Shown one piece after another: positions 10,392 through 23,058 of a stretch of 64,000 nt of DNA. The number at the start of each line of letters is the position of its first letter. The stretch's first letter is position 1. The notes beneath the pieces were generated by a model, which saw only the letters and a list, made by a program, of their open reading frames with translations, was not told where the DNA came from and did not search any database. Both the position numbers and the translations under genes were made by a program. Where the stretch lies: NCBI GenBank assembly GCA_032718475.1, contig JAUCBJ010000859.1, positions 19,489 to 83,488 on the forward strand. Direction: 5' to 3'. Source of the stretch: Nemertoderma westbladi (Eukaryota; Xenacoelomorpha; Nemertodermatida; Nemertodermatidae).

Positions 10392-12593
10392 TTAGTCCTT
10401 CTTACGTGAACGGCGTTTACGAAGTTTTTTGAGGCTAGCAAGAGTCCTTTTCTCTTTGGGGCGAGCCACTTTACTAGGAGGGCTATAACTCCTGGGTGAA
10501 GGGTGCAATACAATTGCATCGGAAGGTTTAGGGTTACGGTCGGTGTATCCGCCGGTCGAGGTACCCGGTTGATCGATATCAACCTCAGTGGAACGAGGTC
10601 GAACAACCTTCAGAGTGCGTTTCAAGACAGCAGCTCTTACTGGTCCCTAACGAGTCGTCAGCACGAGAGTGGTAGGCAGACCGTGAATAGTGAGAAATTT
10701 CCTCGGTTTGATGGTTTTTCTAACTCGCGTTCTCGGGCTCTATATTCATAGGGTTGTCTATGAACTTCTTGTAGCTCTGGATACGAGTTTATGAACAAGT
10801 CACCGCGTGATTTATCAATGGTAGAAACTTTAAACTGTATGTAGGATCTTCCAGTTTCACCATATAATATTGAGTTAAATTGACATAATAAGGGTGGTCT
10901 TTGCTCCCATAAAATGAGTTAGGTAAAGGTCTAGCGCGTAGGTTGACCTCGTGTACCATACGACGGACAAGATCCACTCGATTGTCCGGAGGTTCAACGA
11001 GTATACCGTCGACACGAGCGGCCACGATTGGCGGACGTTGTAACATAGAAGCATCAGCGATAAGATCTCTAGATCTTAGGTTGATATCAACCGGTTGGGG
11101 TTGTACCGTGGTGAAGAGTTTGTCTCCGAAATGGGGAACCATTGAAGGATGAATAATGGTTTGGAATAGAGATCAGTCATAAGGATTTGAGCTTCTAGCT
11201 GGGCTAAAGCTGCTTCTTCTCTCTCATCCATTTCGATATGCTTCTCCTCGAGCTGATTTTCCTCCGCTTGTCGTTGGAAGCGTTCGTCCAAAAACTCTTG
11301 CAGAGAGTAAGTTCGTCCAAGTTCGATGTCTTCCTCGAGATCCTGAATTTCTCGATCGAACTGAGGTAAAGCTAATTATTTTACCGCTTGGACTTGCTGC
11401 TGCAATTTACGTTAATCTAAACAATCGTAAGTTCCTTTTCCGATCTTTTGCCGAATAGCATCTAACGCATTTCGTACAATGCCTTCCTCAACTTCGGTGA
11501 CGGGTTGTATCAGGGTTAAACCGGGACGATTATACGGGTTAAACGGCGATATTAAATGTCCGCATCCCAATCCGGCTAGGTAGGATGGGCGAATATCTAG
11601 AGAGCCCACTACCGGAGTGCCACCGATTAATTGTTCGGGTAACACTAGATCTTTGAACAGTGAGTACAGTTCGGGAGGATCCGTGATACTATTAGGATCA
11701 AGAGGCTGAGGTCTCACTAGGTAATGAGGAGGTCGGACCGAGTATTCCGGAACTCTGATCATCGGTTTATTTAAGGATCGTTTGAGCCGAGCGAGCGTAG
11801 GTGATACATCGAACAAGTTTCGCTCGAAACTCCCGTAAGTATAGCAAGTAAAACTGTGTTTAGCGCAACGTCTCCGCGGATGTTTATGTCTTTCCATTTG
11901 TTGGTTGGGTCTAGGGCATTCATCGCAATAATACCAAAGACGCACGTCTTGTAGGGGAAATGCGGGTGATCTTTCTCCAGTTTTACAATATTCCTCCATC
12001 TGTTCGAAGCTATCCGGTACAACAGGTAGAGGTCGATCGGCGGTAAGATACATCATAGTGAAATAGAGTCGTTTGAGTTCCATCATAGGGTCAGGATGTA
12101 TACCTTGAGGATATCGAGTTTCTAGGTTTTGTTGACTGGCTACATTGAGATATGTTTCTCTCAAGAATTCCAAATAGTCGTTGAAGTCACTACGTTTATC
12201 CGGCTCTTCAACATCTTCTCTTTCGAGTCGGTTTCGAATAGAATTTTCGTGTTCTATTCTCAGTTTATCGTTCCGACTCCGCTGGGTATGATATTTAAAG
12301 AGGATCATTTCCCTTTCAGTGTCTACATCGTCCGTATCGTGTAAATCGATAGGGTGACCAGTAGTTAAGAAGTCCATATACGTACCATTACGATGCGTAT
12401 AGCGAGCGGTGAATTTTCTATAGTCCAATTCACGCGTGAGTTGTTCCTTTGACATTGGCGGTTCGATATAACGGCCATCGCCCTCCGTAGTAGGTTGACT
12501 AGCGTCGCCGCGTATTAAACTATCAACAAACGCTTGCAATGGTAGGGTATATCGCTCCCTGATACCAAGATCATCTTCAATCAACTCAGTCAT
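10392..12593 (-). pseudogene. Broken extra ORF 3' of pol, function unknown
   Basis: About 734 codons once open in this position. An intact 393-codon stretch (12593-11412) starts at ATG and contains a possible zinc cluster (CDEC, then RRRCAKHSFTC). Two in-frame TAA codons follow, then a charged segment likely to be coiled coil (QAEENQLEEKHIEMDEREE). At least two frameshifts lead to an acidic-to-basic end, KRTLASLKKLRKRRSRKKD. I see no signal peptide or membrane segment, so it does not look like an envelope gene. It lies between pol and the 3' LTR, where extra ORFs of retroelements sit. The family is not recognised. The charged coil and basic tail suggest a nucleic-acid or structural protein, by inference only. 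Confidence 0.5.
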
Positions 12594-14028
12594 AGCTGCT
12601 ATATGAGTTTATCGATATTATAATTAATTGTAATTAAGCTAGCGGTCGTCGCTGCCTCCCCCTCAATGCCCCCGGACAGCGCAAGATCCTCAGCGCTGAT
12701 GTACTGTCGTCGCTGTGCCTCTCGCCAACGTAGTAGCTACACAACGACAACAATAACCAGCGCGAGTCACTCCACTGTCCGTCCCAAGGGCTTAGAATTA
12801 CGTCAGGTTCTTGCTACAGAGGTAGGGCAACTTTCACAACTGCGACTCACTACTGTAAACACACTTTAGTAGTAACATTCACCTATAAACGCACAAATTC
12901 CACACAACTGTCACAAATTGTACACATTCGGGCCATTTGTCCGTTAGTCAAGTGCCTTCCAGAATGCCACGTTATTATTATGTATCCCTGGATACTAGCA
13001 GTGTGCCATTTATTCCGTATGCTATTCAATGGGGCAAGCTTTCTATTGTTCTTTAACTCGCTTCTAATTCTAGCGTGGTTGTTGCTATGGTGACATTATG
13101 GAAAGCTAGCAGTAGAATTAGGGTAATGCTCATGCATACAGATCTGGGATGCTATTTAATAGTAATTCTTTAGTTGTCAATATTCCCCTTTATATATGAT
13201 TTTATGAATTTTATCGGCTATTGACTATATGTTGGAGATTCTCGCACACTAATATAATTAATAGGGTGAATCTCCGCTCCCATGATCTATTAATTAATGG
13301 AATTTTGGGAATGTTATAAATTGTATAAAATGACAATTTATCAAATTCATGAGAGGATATGAATTTAAATTTATTCCCGTAAATTTTATTATTTAATATT
13401 AAAATAGACACAATTTTATTCCAGAACATGTCTGGGGACTAGGATCCTTAATTCTAGGAAATTTGTCCTTTTAAGAGTATCGGTAAGTGCTACGATATCT
13501 TAATCGACTAGAATTTTAAAGGATCTGAATTTTAACAGATTTTGGATTTCTAGATTTTCTTAGTTTACAAACTCCTTAGAATTTATTTGTCTGCATTTAC
13601 TCTATTATAACATTTGTTTTAATAGATTTTGGTAAATATTAATTAGTTAATATTTAAGATGGGCACCGATTTATTCCAGAACTTGTCTGGGGACGTTAAC
13701 CACTGATTCTAGAATTTTGTCTTTCAAGTATATCGGTGGGTGCTGCGATATCTTAATCGACTAGAATTACAGATGGTCAAAGGATTTAACAGATTTATTT
13801 TGCGTTTTACGCTACTGTTAAAGGGACATCACGATACTATATGTATTATTTAATATATGGCATGAGAGCAATATTGCAAGAAGCAATGTCAGTGAGAAGA
13901 GGCAAGTCGTTTCCAAGGTCTACCCAGAGCTTGGTTAAGCCGAGACACGAGGATCTGAACTTTGCATTCCTAATACTCTACTTACCAATAATACCAATAA
14001 TACCAATAATACTAATAATACAGTGAAA
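12594..14028. other. Non-coding part of the BEL/Pao element
   Basis: No ORF with recognisable content. Two things are visible: a direct repeat of about 125 bp at 13418-13543 and 13671-13796 (TTATTCCAGAAC, then CTGGGGAC, then GATATCTTAATCGACTAGAATT), and a short AATACC microsatellite at about 13984-14020, where similarity to pol ends. Confidence 0.55.
13418..13796. repeat. Diverged direct repeat, unit spacing 253 bp
   Basis: Two copies of about 125 bp share TTATTCCAGAAC, GTCTGGGGAC, ATATCGG or ATCGGTAAG-like blocks and TGCGATATCTTAATCGAC or its variant. A decayed tandem duplication in the 3' non-coding part of the LTR element. Confidence 0.6.
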
Positions 14029-14058
14029 TGCAGTCTTCACGCTCCTTATTAATGTCTC

Positions 14059-17000
14059 CTAACTTCTTCCCCACCAAGGGGCGTCGGCGGCGTTGAAGGT
14101 CCAGCTACATGCTGTTACCCTTAGCTGATCGTCCACCTGTCTTTGGTTCCAATCTTTAACGTAAGCTTTGATCTCATTATTGGCGCCAATGAAGTTCGTT
14201 CCCTTATCAGATCTCATTGTGTTGCTAGTTCCAAAGCGAGCGATCTGTCGGCGTAAACTCAGTATGGAGCTGTTGGTAGATAGATCGTTCACCATATCTA
14301 GATGGATCGCTCTACAAGTCATACAGACAAAGATGACACACCATCGCTTGACTATAGTCCTAGCATGATATACTTCAATAGGGCCAAATAAATCCACACC
14401 GGTATTAGTAAAGGGTGGTTCATAGAAGCTTACTCTGTCCCTAGGTAATTCTGCCTCTCGCTGTGTTAAAGGCCTACTGAATGCTTTCCTACAGGGTATA
14501 CAGTTCCTAAGAACTTGGTTCAGAGCTCTACGGGGTTTATGGAAATAATAGCGAGTTCGAATTTCGCTCAGAACACGTTCTCTACCAGCATGGTAAAGCC
14601 TACTGTGAACATCTACAATCATCTTGATTTGTATTTCAAGATTTCTAATGAGTATGGGAAATTTAGTGTCAAAGGACAATGGAGCATTAGTTAGTCTCCC
14701 TCCAACACGTATTAACCCATCTATCATTGTGCTAGAGAAATGATCCCTTAAGCGCATCTGTGGATTTCTCAACAACAAGAAATACTTATCGGAATCTTCA
14801 TAGCATTGCAGGAGTCTCAGTATCTGCTTATTGGTTTCTTCATGCTCCTGGTAACTGATCTTCTCCATCAGAAACCTATCTGACACTTTGTATTTGGGAA
14901 GATCTTTAATAGCATGGACCTGCTCGGATGTCAGTGGAGCGGTATCACTAGCGATCTTCGTCCTGGAGTAGTGATGATGGAAGCATCGCTTCAAATACAC
15001 GACAGCCTTACAAAGCCGATTCCAGGAGCTATAGTGATTTATCGCTCTCTGCAGGAGAGGTGAGAGTCCCTGCGAGACGTCTGGTGTTCCAGATTTCCAG
15101 TCTATTTCTCTGATTTCTTCAACAGATTTATTTGCGGCGGGGGAGTTTAGATCCACAGTGTCGTCCCCGGAGATGTGTAGTACAGACAGATCTATCACTG
15201 GTTTAAATAACTTTGATTTACTCGTCCGGGTTTTAGGTTTGACTTTCTCCGCTCCCTTGGCTTGTCTAATCTCAGCTGTGGTGAGATGAGGAGGCCATTC
15301 ATCCTCTTCTTTACTTAGGAAGTCGGGTCCACCTAACCAGTCTGGAGTATCTATCAGTTCTTGAGGAGTTGCTCCTCTGGAGGCGATGTCGGCTGGATTA
15401 ATCGTCCCAGGGCAATGTCTCCATTGATCTACATTAGAGCGACTAAGTATAATGGCTACTCTGTTGGTAATGAAGACGCTGAACTGACAGACTTCATTGG
15501 TTATATACTCCAAAACAAGTAAAGCATCGGTCCAATAGACAGTTTTCTCCAGTGGATAGTCGATCTGTTCAGTAACATTCCGGCCGATGGCTGTAGCGTA
15601 TAGAGCCGCCTTTAACTCCGCTCGAGGAACTCGTAGTTTGTTGTTTATCAAGGCCTTAGAGGTGACCAAGGCAACTTTAATTTCATCCGGAGTTTCAACC
15701 CTCAGGTAGGAATACGTGGGGAGAACGTGACCAAAATATGAACGGGAAATCGTAAAGTTCTCGATGGAAGGTAGAGAATCTTCCCATTTCATCCACTTCA
15801 TTAGTAGTTCTCCCTTAAGTGGATCATCCCACGAGTGGTTTTCAAGCCACATTTGTTGCACTAAGCTCCGAGCAATCAATATAACTGGGCTAATAAATCC
15901 CAATGGATCGAAATAAGTGCTCAGGATACTTAGACAAATCCATTTAGTTCTAACTGGATTATCTCGCTGTTTTAACTGGAAAAACAGGATATCTCTCTCC
16001 GTGTCCCATTTCAAACCAAGCGTCTTGGTTTCCGGAAGATCGTCCTTGATAAGGTCCAGATCTTTAACACCTCAGTCTTCTACCGGGATCGATTCCAGAA
16101 ACTCATGGGAGTTCCTAGTGAATTTGGTTAGTCGAAATCCACCGCGTCGCAAACACTCTACCGTTCCCTTGGCAACATCAATGGCTTCTTCAACCGATGG
16201 GAGGGACTTTAAATTGTCGTCCATGTATATATCCCGTTTAATGTTGTCGATAACCGCTTTAGAGAAGGCATCTCAGTTGTCATCAGCAGTGGTACGCACT
16301 ACTGAACAAGCGTTCGAGGGGCTCAAGATGATCCCGAAAGCCTGGATGGTCATCCAGTACTCCACCGGTTTTAGGTTGAGATCTCCTTCAGGCCACCACA
16401 GAAATTGTAGGCTGTCTCGATCCCTATCCAGCGCCTTGACTTGTAAGAACATGCCTTCTATATCCGAAGCGAAAGCGATAGAATATTGCCGTAATCTTAA
16501 TAGTATTCCCAACAAGGATTGGAGTAAGTTGGGTCCCGGCAACAATTCGGAGTTCAGGGATTGGCCCATGTAAAGGGCGGAGCCGTCGAACACTACCCAG
16601 ACTTCATTGGGTTTACCGGGTTTGGGAACGTAATGATGTGTTAGATAATACATTCTCTTTGTGGTGGGTGTTTCTTCCGGTACTCGCTCCGCGTATCCCC
16701 TATTGATGAATTTCTTCAGCTGGGTCTTATACATTTCCCTGGCTGAGACATTGGCCATAAGACGCTGAAGTAGTTGCGCGATTCTCTTCTCCGCTAAGGG
16801 TCGGTTATTTATAAAGTTGGGCTCTCGCCGTCGGAACGGAAGACCAATCTCATAGCGACCTTGATCTTTAAGAAAACGGGTAGTCGTTTCCTGAATCTGC
16901 TTGGCTCTCTCTTCCTCAACGGACATGGCCTTGTCATAGGAATTAGGCTCTACGGCTTCTTGAGTAAAGAATCGTACGGCGTGTTCATCGCGAATCTTAT

Positions 17001-17901
17001 TGTTGTATCGATCTATCACCTCGTTCAATTCGTCGTTGTAGTCGAATTGTCCGCCATGATTGATGAGATGGCACAGGTTTACTTGGTTTCGCCAAGTTTA
17101 ATTTTCGGTGAGGAGGTCTATTGTATTTTCCTCGTCGAATAATTGATTAATATCGTCATTATCTGAGGAGTATGGTGTTCCCTCAGTTGTGGTTTCTCCC
17201 TCACTAATTTTTTCTTCCCATTCACTCACTTGATGTATCCTCTCTTGAGGAAGTCTTTCCATCAGCGTCCTACGGGAAGGTCCAGTGAAGTACCAACCTA
17301 CACTCGTTCTTCCCGCATACGTTTGTAATGGTTGCGGTCGAGCAGGCCGTTTTTCTAATGTATCTAGCGCCTCATGCGCATTTTGGCCGATCAATATCTG
17401 TACCCCTGGGTAGTCGGTGTTGAATCTAGGGATATCATGCTGCTGGGTGAAATGATCTTCATCCCAGTTATAAGGTTCCACTTGGCTGGTAGCAAAGTTC
17501 TTTATTGCCACCATTTTTACTGACCTTATACTATGTTCTCCTAGTTCATCCTGGGGAGTGGACGACGAGCCTACATAATAATCTGTAGCTACTGTGGATT
17601 TCCAAACCTGCATAATTCCTGAAAGGTTCAACTTAGTTCGGAACTTGGGTTGTCCAGCAAAGATATCTTCGGCTAGTTCTTTGTCGATGAATGTACCTGT
17701 GCTGCCGGAGTCAAGGAGGGCGTTTACTATTAAACTTTTCCCTAATCCATGGACTCTTAGCTGCACTACAGGGAATTCCAGAATTCCGATGTTGGAAGTT
17801 GGCGCTTTCCAAGATGGTTGTCGGTCCGGAATAGTCGGTTGCGCTTCGTTATCGGTTTCAGTCTCATATGTAAGCGCTCGATATACTGCGGTGTTTATCA
17901 T
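14059..17901 (-). pseudogene. pol: BEL/Pao pol: protease, RT, RNase H, integrase
   Basis: One reading frame interrupted by TAA (17098), TGA (16273), TGA (16072) and TAG (14059). Domain order: aspartic protease (LLDSGSTGTFID), reverse transcriptase (VVFDGSA, SDIEGMFLQV, and YMDD between the two TGA codons), the Pao signature FDPLGFISP, RNase H (RAELKAALYA, YWTDALLVLEYI), the integrase zinc module (HAGRERVL, then CIPC) and the integrase core (NTGVDLFGP, then RSDKGTNF). The frame stops at the PWWGRS block, before the usual C-terminal region, and homology ends about 30 bp later at a microsatellite, so the integrase is truncated. Reverse transcription and integration functions are lost from this copy. 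Confidence 0.9.
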
Positions 17902-19147
17902 ATAACAGGAGACAGGATAACAGGAGATAACATGTAGAATCCTTCCATCTCAGAGCTGTGGTCAGTGTCGTTCACATCACTGAATTGGACATGTAGTTCG
18001 GGCTCACTTACCTGACTCGTGCGGGTTCTTTCAAATTCTGTGTGCAGCAAGATATGATGTTTCGCGCCGCACTTAGCGCACCTCGTGTCGGAGTAACAGG
18101 TCCGCCGGTGGTGTCCTTGTCTGAGACAATTATAACACAAACCACTTATTCCACATGACATCACGTCTATCCTTTAGGGATTTCTTCAAGAATTCATCAC
18201 ATCCACTCAAACGATGGGGCCCGTCGCACAATGCACATTTGGGTTTGATGTTACTTACTTTTTACCCTGTGTGGTGTTGTGCACACTTGTTCTTTCCTCG
18301 GGCTTTCTTCCATGAATTCTCTTAGGAGACGTGGGAGGAGTTGTTGTTACCTGTTCTCTCCTGTCACTGGTTCGAGACTTAGATTTACTTACGTCTTTAC
18401 GTGTTTTGTTGACATAATAAGATCTTTCAGTGTCTTTCCCGCTGTTCTCCTCATGGGAGGTCTGGCTTTCGCCGTCGTCTGTATAACACACTGGCGTTAC
18501 CTTTCTCCTAGAAACGGGTCTTCACTCACCTTATTTTCTGGTGTCTTCTCTCGGGACTGCTTTAGGAGCTGTAATCTTACCTCTCCATTTAAGAATGACA
18601 TGAGATCAGCCATGGTAGGGTCTCTTTGTTGCTGGTCCATCATATAGAGAACTCTTTTGTCCAAACGAGTACCTACTCCACCCTTTGGCAAAGTAGATGC
18701 TACGGCTCCAACAACCATGGAACTCTGATATTCATGAGACTTACCTAACCAATCTAGTTGCCTACAGATCTCCTGAATCTCATCGGAAAACTCTATAATC
18801 CCGCTACTAAGGAACTTTCGGGGCGCTACTAATTTCGCATACAAATACCTAGCTATGTTAGTCCTATTACCATACCTGATGTTTAGTGTATCCCAAACTT
18901 GTCTTCATCCATCTGGATGTCCAATAAACTTTAACGCCATTAACTTGGGAGGTCCTTCCAAGCACTCGATGAGGAATCTAAGTTTCTCTCCGTCAGATAG
19001 TACAGAGTTCTGTATATTATCTTTATAATATTCATTAAAAGTTAACCATTTCATCTCATCTCCATTGAACTTGACGATCTCTCCCACCTTTACCACTTGA
19101 CGAGCTTCGGTTCTAGCCATTTGACGCGTAAAACTTTCTTGGGCCAT
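17898..19147 (-). pseudogene. gag: BEL/Pao gag
   Basis: Starts at ATG 19147 with a gag N-terminal region (VKVGEIVKFNGDEMKW, then SDGEKLRFLIECLEG) typical of BEL/Pao. An in-frame TGA at 18905 and a frameshift near 18494 break it. The end carries two cysteine-rich knuckles, CYNCLRQGHHRRTC and CAKCGAKHH, of nucleocapsid type. It overlaps pol by 4 bp in another frame. Its role in an intact element is to form the particle and bind the RNA. Confidence 0.85.
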
Positions 19148-20198
19148 CGTATTATTTAATATCGAGTTATCGGTATATAAATTTCTCGGATTATTTTATT
19201 TTTTGACAATATTTGAAATAAATGTTATTATTTCTGGGAAAGGAGTCACTGCACAGAAGCTGAACGCTCTCAGTGGAGTGCTACTTATTGGATTCTACTT
19301 TACTAAGTTACTTATCACTACAAATTACTTACAATTACAGTTTGAGATTACAATCTCTAAATAAACTCTAAAAAGTTACACATACAAATTTTAGGGTAAT
19401 TTTACAGGAAATCTACAAACCAGTCTAACAAGGAGATAGAATTTCTGGTTCTTACAAATGGACAGGATACTACGGTATTTGAAAACAATAAAGCAGTAGT
19501 AAGTAAATTGCGTTGTCCAGATAAGAAAATACCACCGTCTGACGACTTATAGACTTAGCTCTATAAGTACTACGTTATGTACCCGGAGTGTCCTTACCTA
19601 GAAGTTAATTACCGCAGCCAACCAGAGCTAACGTGCCTATTAACCACTTTACAACACAAATATACTGCCTACACACTAATTACTTTCGGAAAGCACTGTA
19701 CGCTAAACCCTAAATTAGGTACAAGTACTTATACAACAAATAACCAGCAGTTAAATATACTTGAACAGCCAAAAGAACCACGGTATCTGCTGGAGTGACC
19801 GGAACATAAAATCACCAGTCTTTACCTACGCCAAGCAGCCCTGATGTATTACCGGGGTTAATTTAACTATAGCGGTATGTATAACAAGCACAATTACTGT
19901 AGGATTAAACTTGGGGGTTGTAGGTTGCGAATACTCGCATAGACTCTGAATAATAAATATTACGCTACCCGTGCAGACTATACAAACAAAATACAGACCA
20001 AATGCTGGCAGACTACTGTCAAGCCTAAATAAAATACAGTATATGCAGACTCCGAAATGGTTAGTTAGTAGGCGTCTAACCGAGTAGTACGACTTATTCT
20101 TTCGGGGGGATTTAACTTACAACACTGGATGCCCCCACCTTCCTAACTAGCACTTTATCGGACATACACTCTACACACACTGCAATCGCTTCAGACCT
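19148..20198 (-). other. Leader of the BEL/Pao element
   Basis: Untranslated-type sequence between gag and the nested LINE. I see no conserved motif. The single open frame 19577-19798 on the plus strand has no recognisable content. Confidence 0.5.
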
Positions 20199-21661
20199 AA
20201 CAACTACTACTACTACTACTACTAGGATCGGCATGCTGCATTGCAGCTGCATTTTTAAGAATGCTGTGCCGGCTTGTCAACAAAATTGCACCGCCACAAC
20301 TCCCTATCACCCATGACATTTGCTAGATCATCCGCATCTTTAAGGCCAGTGTCCTTTAAGATGCATCTCAAGAAAGTCATGGGCTGTCCACCATGCTTAT
20401 TCACTCCATGAGGCTGCCAAAGTACAAGATTATGCACTGGCTGGTCCTCACGGCGAAAGCAATGTCCTGCAAAGTGGAGGCGATTTTGTTCTAGTCTCAA
20501 GCTTGGGGGAACCAATGAGACACCTCCAATGTTATATAGTGTCTGGTTGGAGATGTGTGCATTGTACTTGACACAATGAACCCGGCATAGCATTCTTGTG
20601 AATGTGCCATCCAGAGATTTGGTGTCCTCAGCAGTTAGAGCCCAGCATGGACTCCCGTAGAGGAGTACTGGAACTACTGCTGCTCTAAATAATCGGACCT
20701 TAAGTTTCCGATTAATTCTCGGTGACTTCCAAATCCTGGAAAGCCTATTCAAGGCTGCCCATGCCTTTCCCTTACGTATTCGAAGGTCCTCACCTGACTT
20801 CCGGATCCATGATCCCAGGTAACAGAAGTCGTCCACATGCTCAAGCATACCATCCTTTGAGCTTATGCTCATCTGATCAGAGACTTGCTGAGGACTTTCA
20901 AAGTTAACTGTCAGAATTTTGGTCTTTCTGGAGTTAATAAAAAGACCAACACTAGAAGCAGCATGTTCTAATAAGCTGAGGAGCCATTGGGCTCCCTCTA
21001 ATGATTCTGAGAGTACTCCTAAGTCATCAGCAAAGTCTAGATCAGTTAGGTACTTGGCAGGATTTCCTCGACTTCTGGAGCCAGTAGGTGGAGTTATCAT
21101 CACCCCATCATCATTATAATGATCTAAGGACATGCGTAGAACATAGTCAACCACAATAATGAACAAGAATGGTGCAAGTGTGTCTCCTTGGAGGATGCCC
21201 CATAACACTTCAAATGGTTCTGTTTCACCGTCAACAGTAGACACAAATGTTGTCGAACCATCATATACTGATCTGATTGCTGCAATAATTTCATCAGGAA
21301 TCCCATATAATGAAAGTATGCTGAACATACATGAGCGAGAGACTGAATCAAAGGCCTTGAAGAAGTCAACAAAGATAACAGTCAGATGCCTGTCTTTCTT
21401 TTTTGATAACTCTTCAATTATCCTTCTAAGTGCCAAAATGGGCTCCATAGTCCCACGACCTTTACGGAACCCATTCTGATTTCCACGGAGCAGTCTCTCA
21501 ATGGGATCCCTGATGCGATTTAATAGAATCCTATTGTATAGCTTTGCAGCAATCGAGATCAATGAGATTCCCCGAAAAGAACCATAGAGTGTTAGGTTGC
21601 CCTTCTTGGGAACTGGCACCAATTTATTTGTTTTGGTAACAACAGTCCGACAACAATCCAA
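20199..21661 (-). pseudogene. 5'-truncated LINE, reverse-transcriptase ORF
   Basis: About 468 open codons, entered without an ATG, begin inside the reverse transcriptase (VPVPKKGNLTLYGSFRGISL). They run through FVDFFKAFDSVSR, GILQGDTLAPFLFI, LDFADDLGVLSES and LLYGSPCWAL to a stop at 20255. Upstream endonuclease is missing, as expected for 5' truncation. The 3' side ends in a run of the trinucleotide repeat (CTA on the plus strand, 20201-20224), a plausible tail. No internal stop is present, so it is a young insertion, nested in the leader of the BEL/Pao element. Clade not assigned. A decayed relative lies at 3270-3760. Confidence 0.85.
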
Positions 21662-21950
21662 CCTACAAATTATTTATACAATCTGAGCAGGCTTACACGC
21701 CTTCTGCTCAATATTACACTTACAGATAAATAAAACTGACAGAAATAAGTAAAATCCCAATAAAAAACCAGGGCGGCCATCCCTGATTAAATATCAAGAC
21801 CTACTGGTATATAATTATCAAAATCGAATAATACTGTTATACCTGTAAGTACCGGTTCGGGTAGTTGGGCAGTTAGGCCTACAGCTTACCGTTCGGCCGG
21901 TACCTTCGACTTTATTGCCTACGGTGCAATAAAGAAACTAAATCTATTAT

Positions 21951-23058
21951 TGTTCGCGCTTTTAGACCTTTAGCAGTTTAACCTGCCAATTTTAGTTGTC
22001 TTCTTGTTTATAAATCGACTTTAGCCTAGACCAATTATTTAATGTACTGAAGTTACATCCGCCGAAGCCAGTCTGTGCGCAATCATTCACCCACAGTTAA
22101 GGGAGACTGGATTCGGGTGCTTTGAAGTTATTGCGGTGCAGACCTACTGTATTATTCGATTGATCGTTACTATATAATCTCTGACAAATATATTTACTTT
22201 CGGGGAAATATTAACAGTTCCTTTAGGACGTGGCGCTTTAAGTATAAAAACAGAGTTATGACTTATACTAATCACAACTAGATGGCTACTGAGTTTCGTA
22301 AATAGCGCATTCTTTAGGAGATGCTTTATTATCAAACACACTACTTCACACGACTTCACATTACTTCACACTGATCTGCCGACCGTCACTGAATTTAATC
22401 ATATATAAGGAAGATCGCAACTGACACTTGTAGGGATTATGAAATAGCATTTAATTCACACAAAAACCACTATAATGTAAGTCGCAGTTGCTACCGGTAA
22501 CCTGTTCCTCTCACCTTCAGTAATCAAGAAGATTGGGGGTTTTATGATTATTCATCGGTATTCTCCAAATATATCAGCAATATACATCAACAAATAACAA
22601 CAATTAATAACAGAAGTAAATTAATGCGGTGAACAATCAGCATGTGTTACGTAAGTCAGTCGTGCACAGTACTTATGTGTTATGAGCAGATAATAGATTT
22701 ACGTTCTTGTAATCAAAGCCATCAGATGTTTAGGCCAAAGTCTGAAACTTCCAAAATCAGAAGTACAGAAGATTTCCAAGCAGTTCTCTCGCTCAGAAAG
22801 GTAAACAAAGACCGTAATGCATTGCGCGGTTTTCCATAGGCCCCTGTTCAACATAAAATGAAAATCGCTCTGATTGGCTGACTAGGACAAAGAGGTTCCA
22901 CGTTTACAGGAAACCAGCTGACAGATTTCGTCATCTGAGCTCCAATCTTTTAGAGTATTATGCGCATTGCGGCAAAAATGACTTGTTATGTCCGCTAAAG
23001 CACCTACACTGTGCATTGCGGGGAAAAATGACTTGTTATGTCCGCAATAGCTTTTACA
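21951..23058 (-). repeat. LTR (5' LTR of the minus-sense element)
   Basis: Same 1108-bp length as 9207-10314, with 13 substitutions that I can count and no indel. The TG...CA ends lie at 23058 and 21951 on the element strand. Its outer edge continues directly into thirteen C residues. Confidence 0.9.

Larger units (their letters stand above)
9207..23058 (-). mobile_element. BEL/Pao-type LTR retrotransposon, with nested LINE
   Basis: Two directly repeated 1108-bp LTRs flank gag and pol remnants of BEL/Pao type read on the minus strand. On that strand the order is 5' LTR (21951-23058), leader, nested LINE, gag, pol, extra ORF region, 3' LTR (9207-10314). The element sits in a C run: C residues abut both outer edges, so the target duplication cannot be resolved inside the homopolymer. 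I count 13 substitutions between LTRs, about 1.2 percent, so insertion was fairly recent even though the coding regions carry several stops. A purine stretch GGGAGCGG precedes the 3' LTR on the minus strand. No tRNA-like primer site was recognised after the 5' LTR. Confidence 0.85.

Noticed and set aside
10503-10751. Plus-strand frame inside the extra ORF of the LTR element
   Set aside because: Antisense of the minus-strand coding remnant; no motif.
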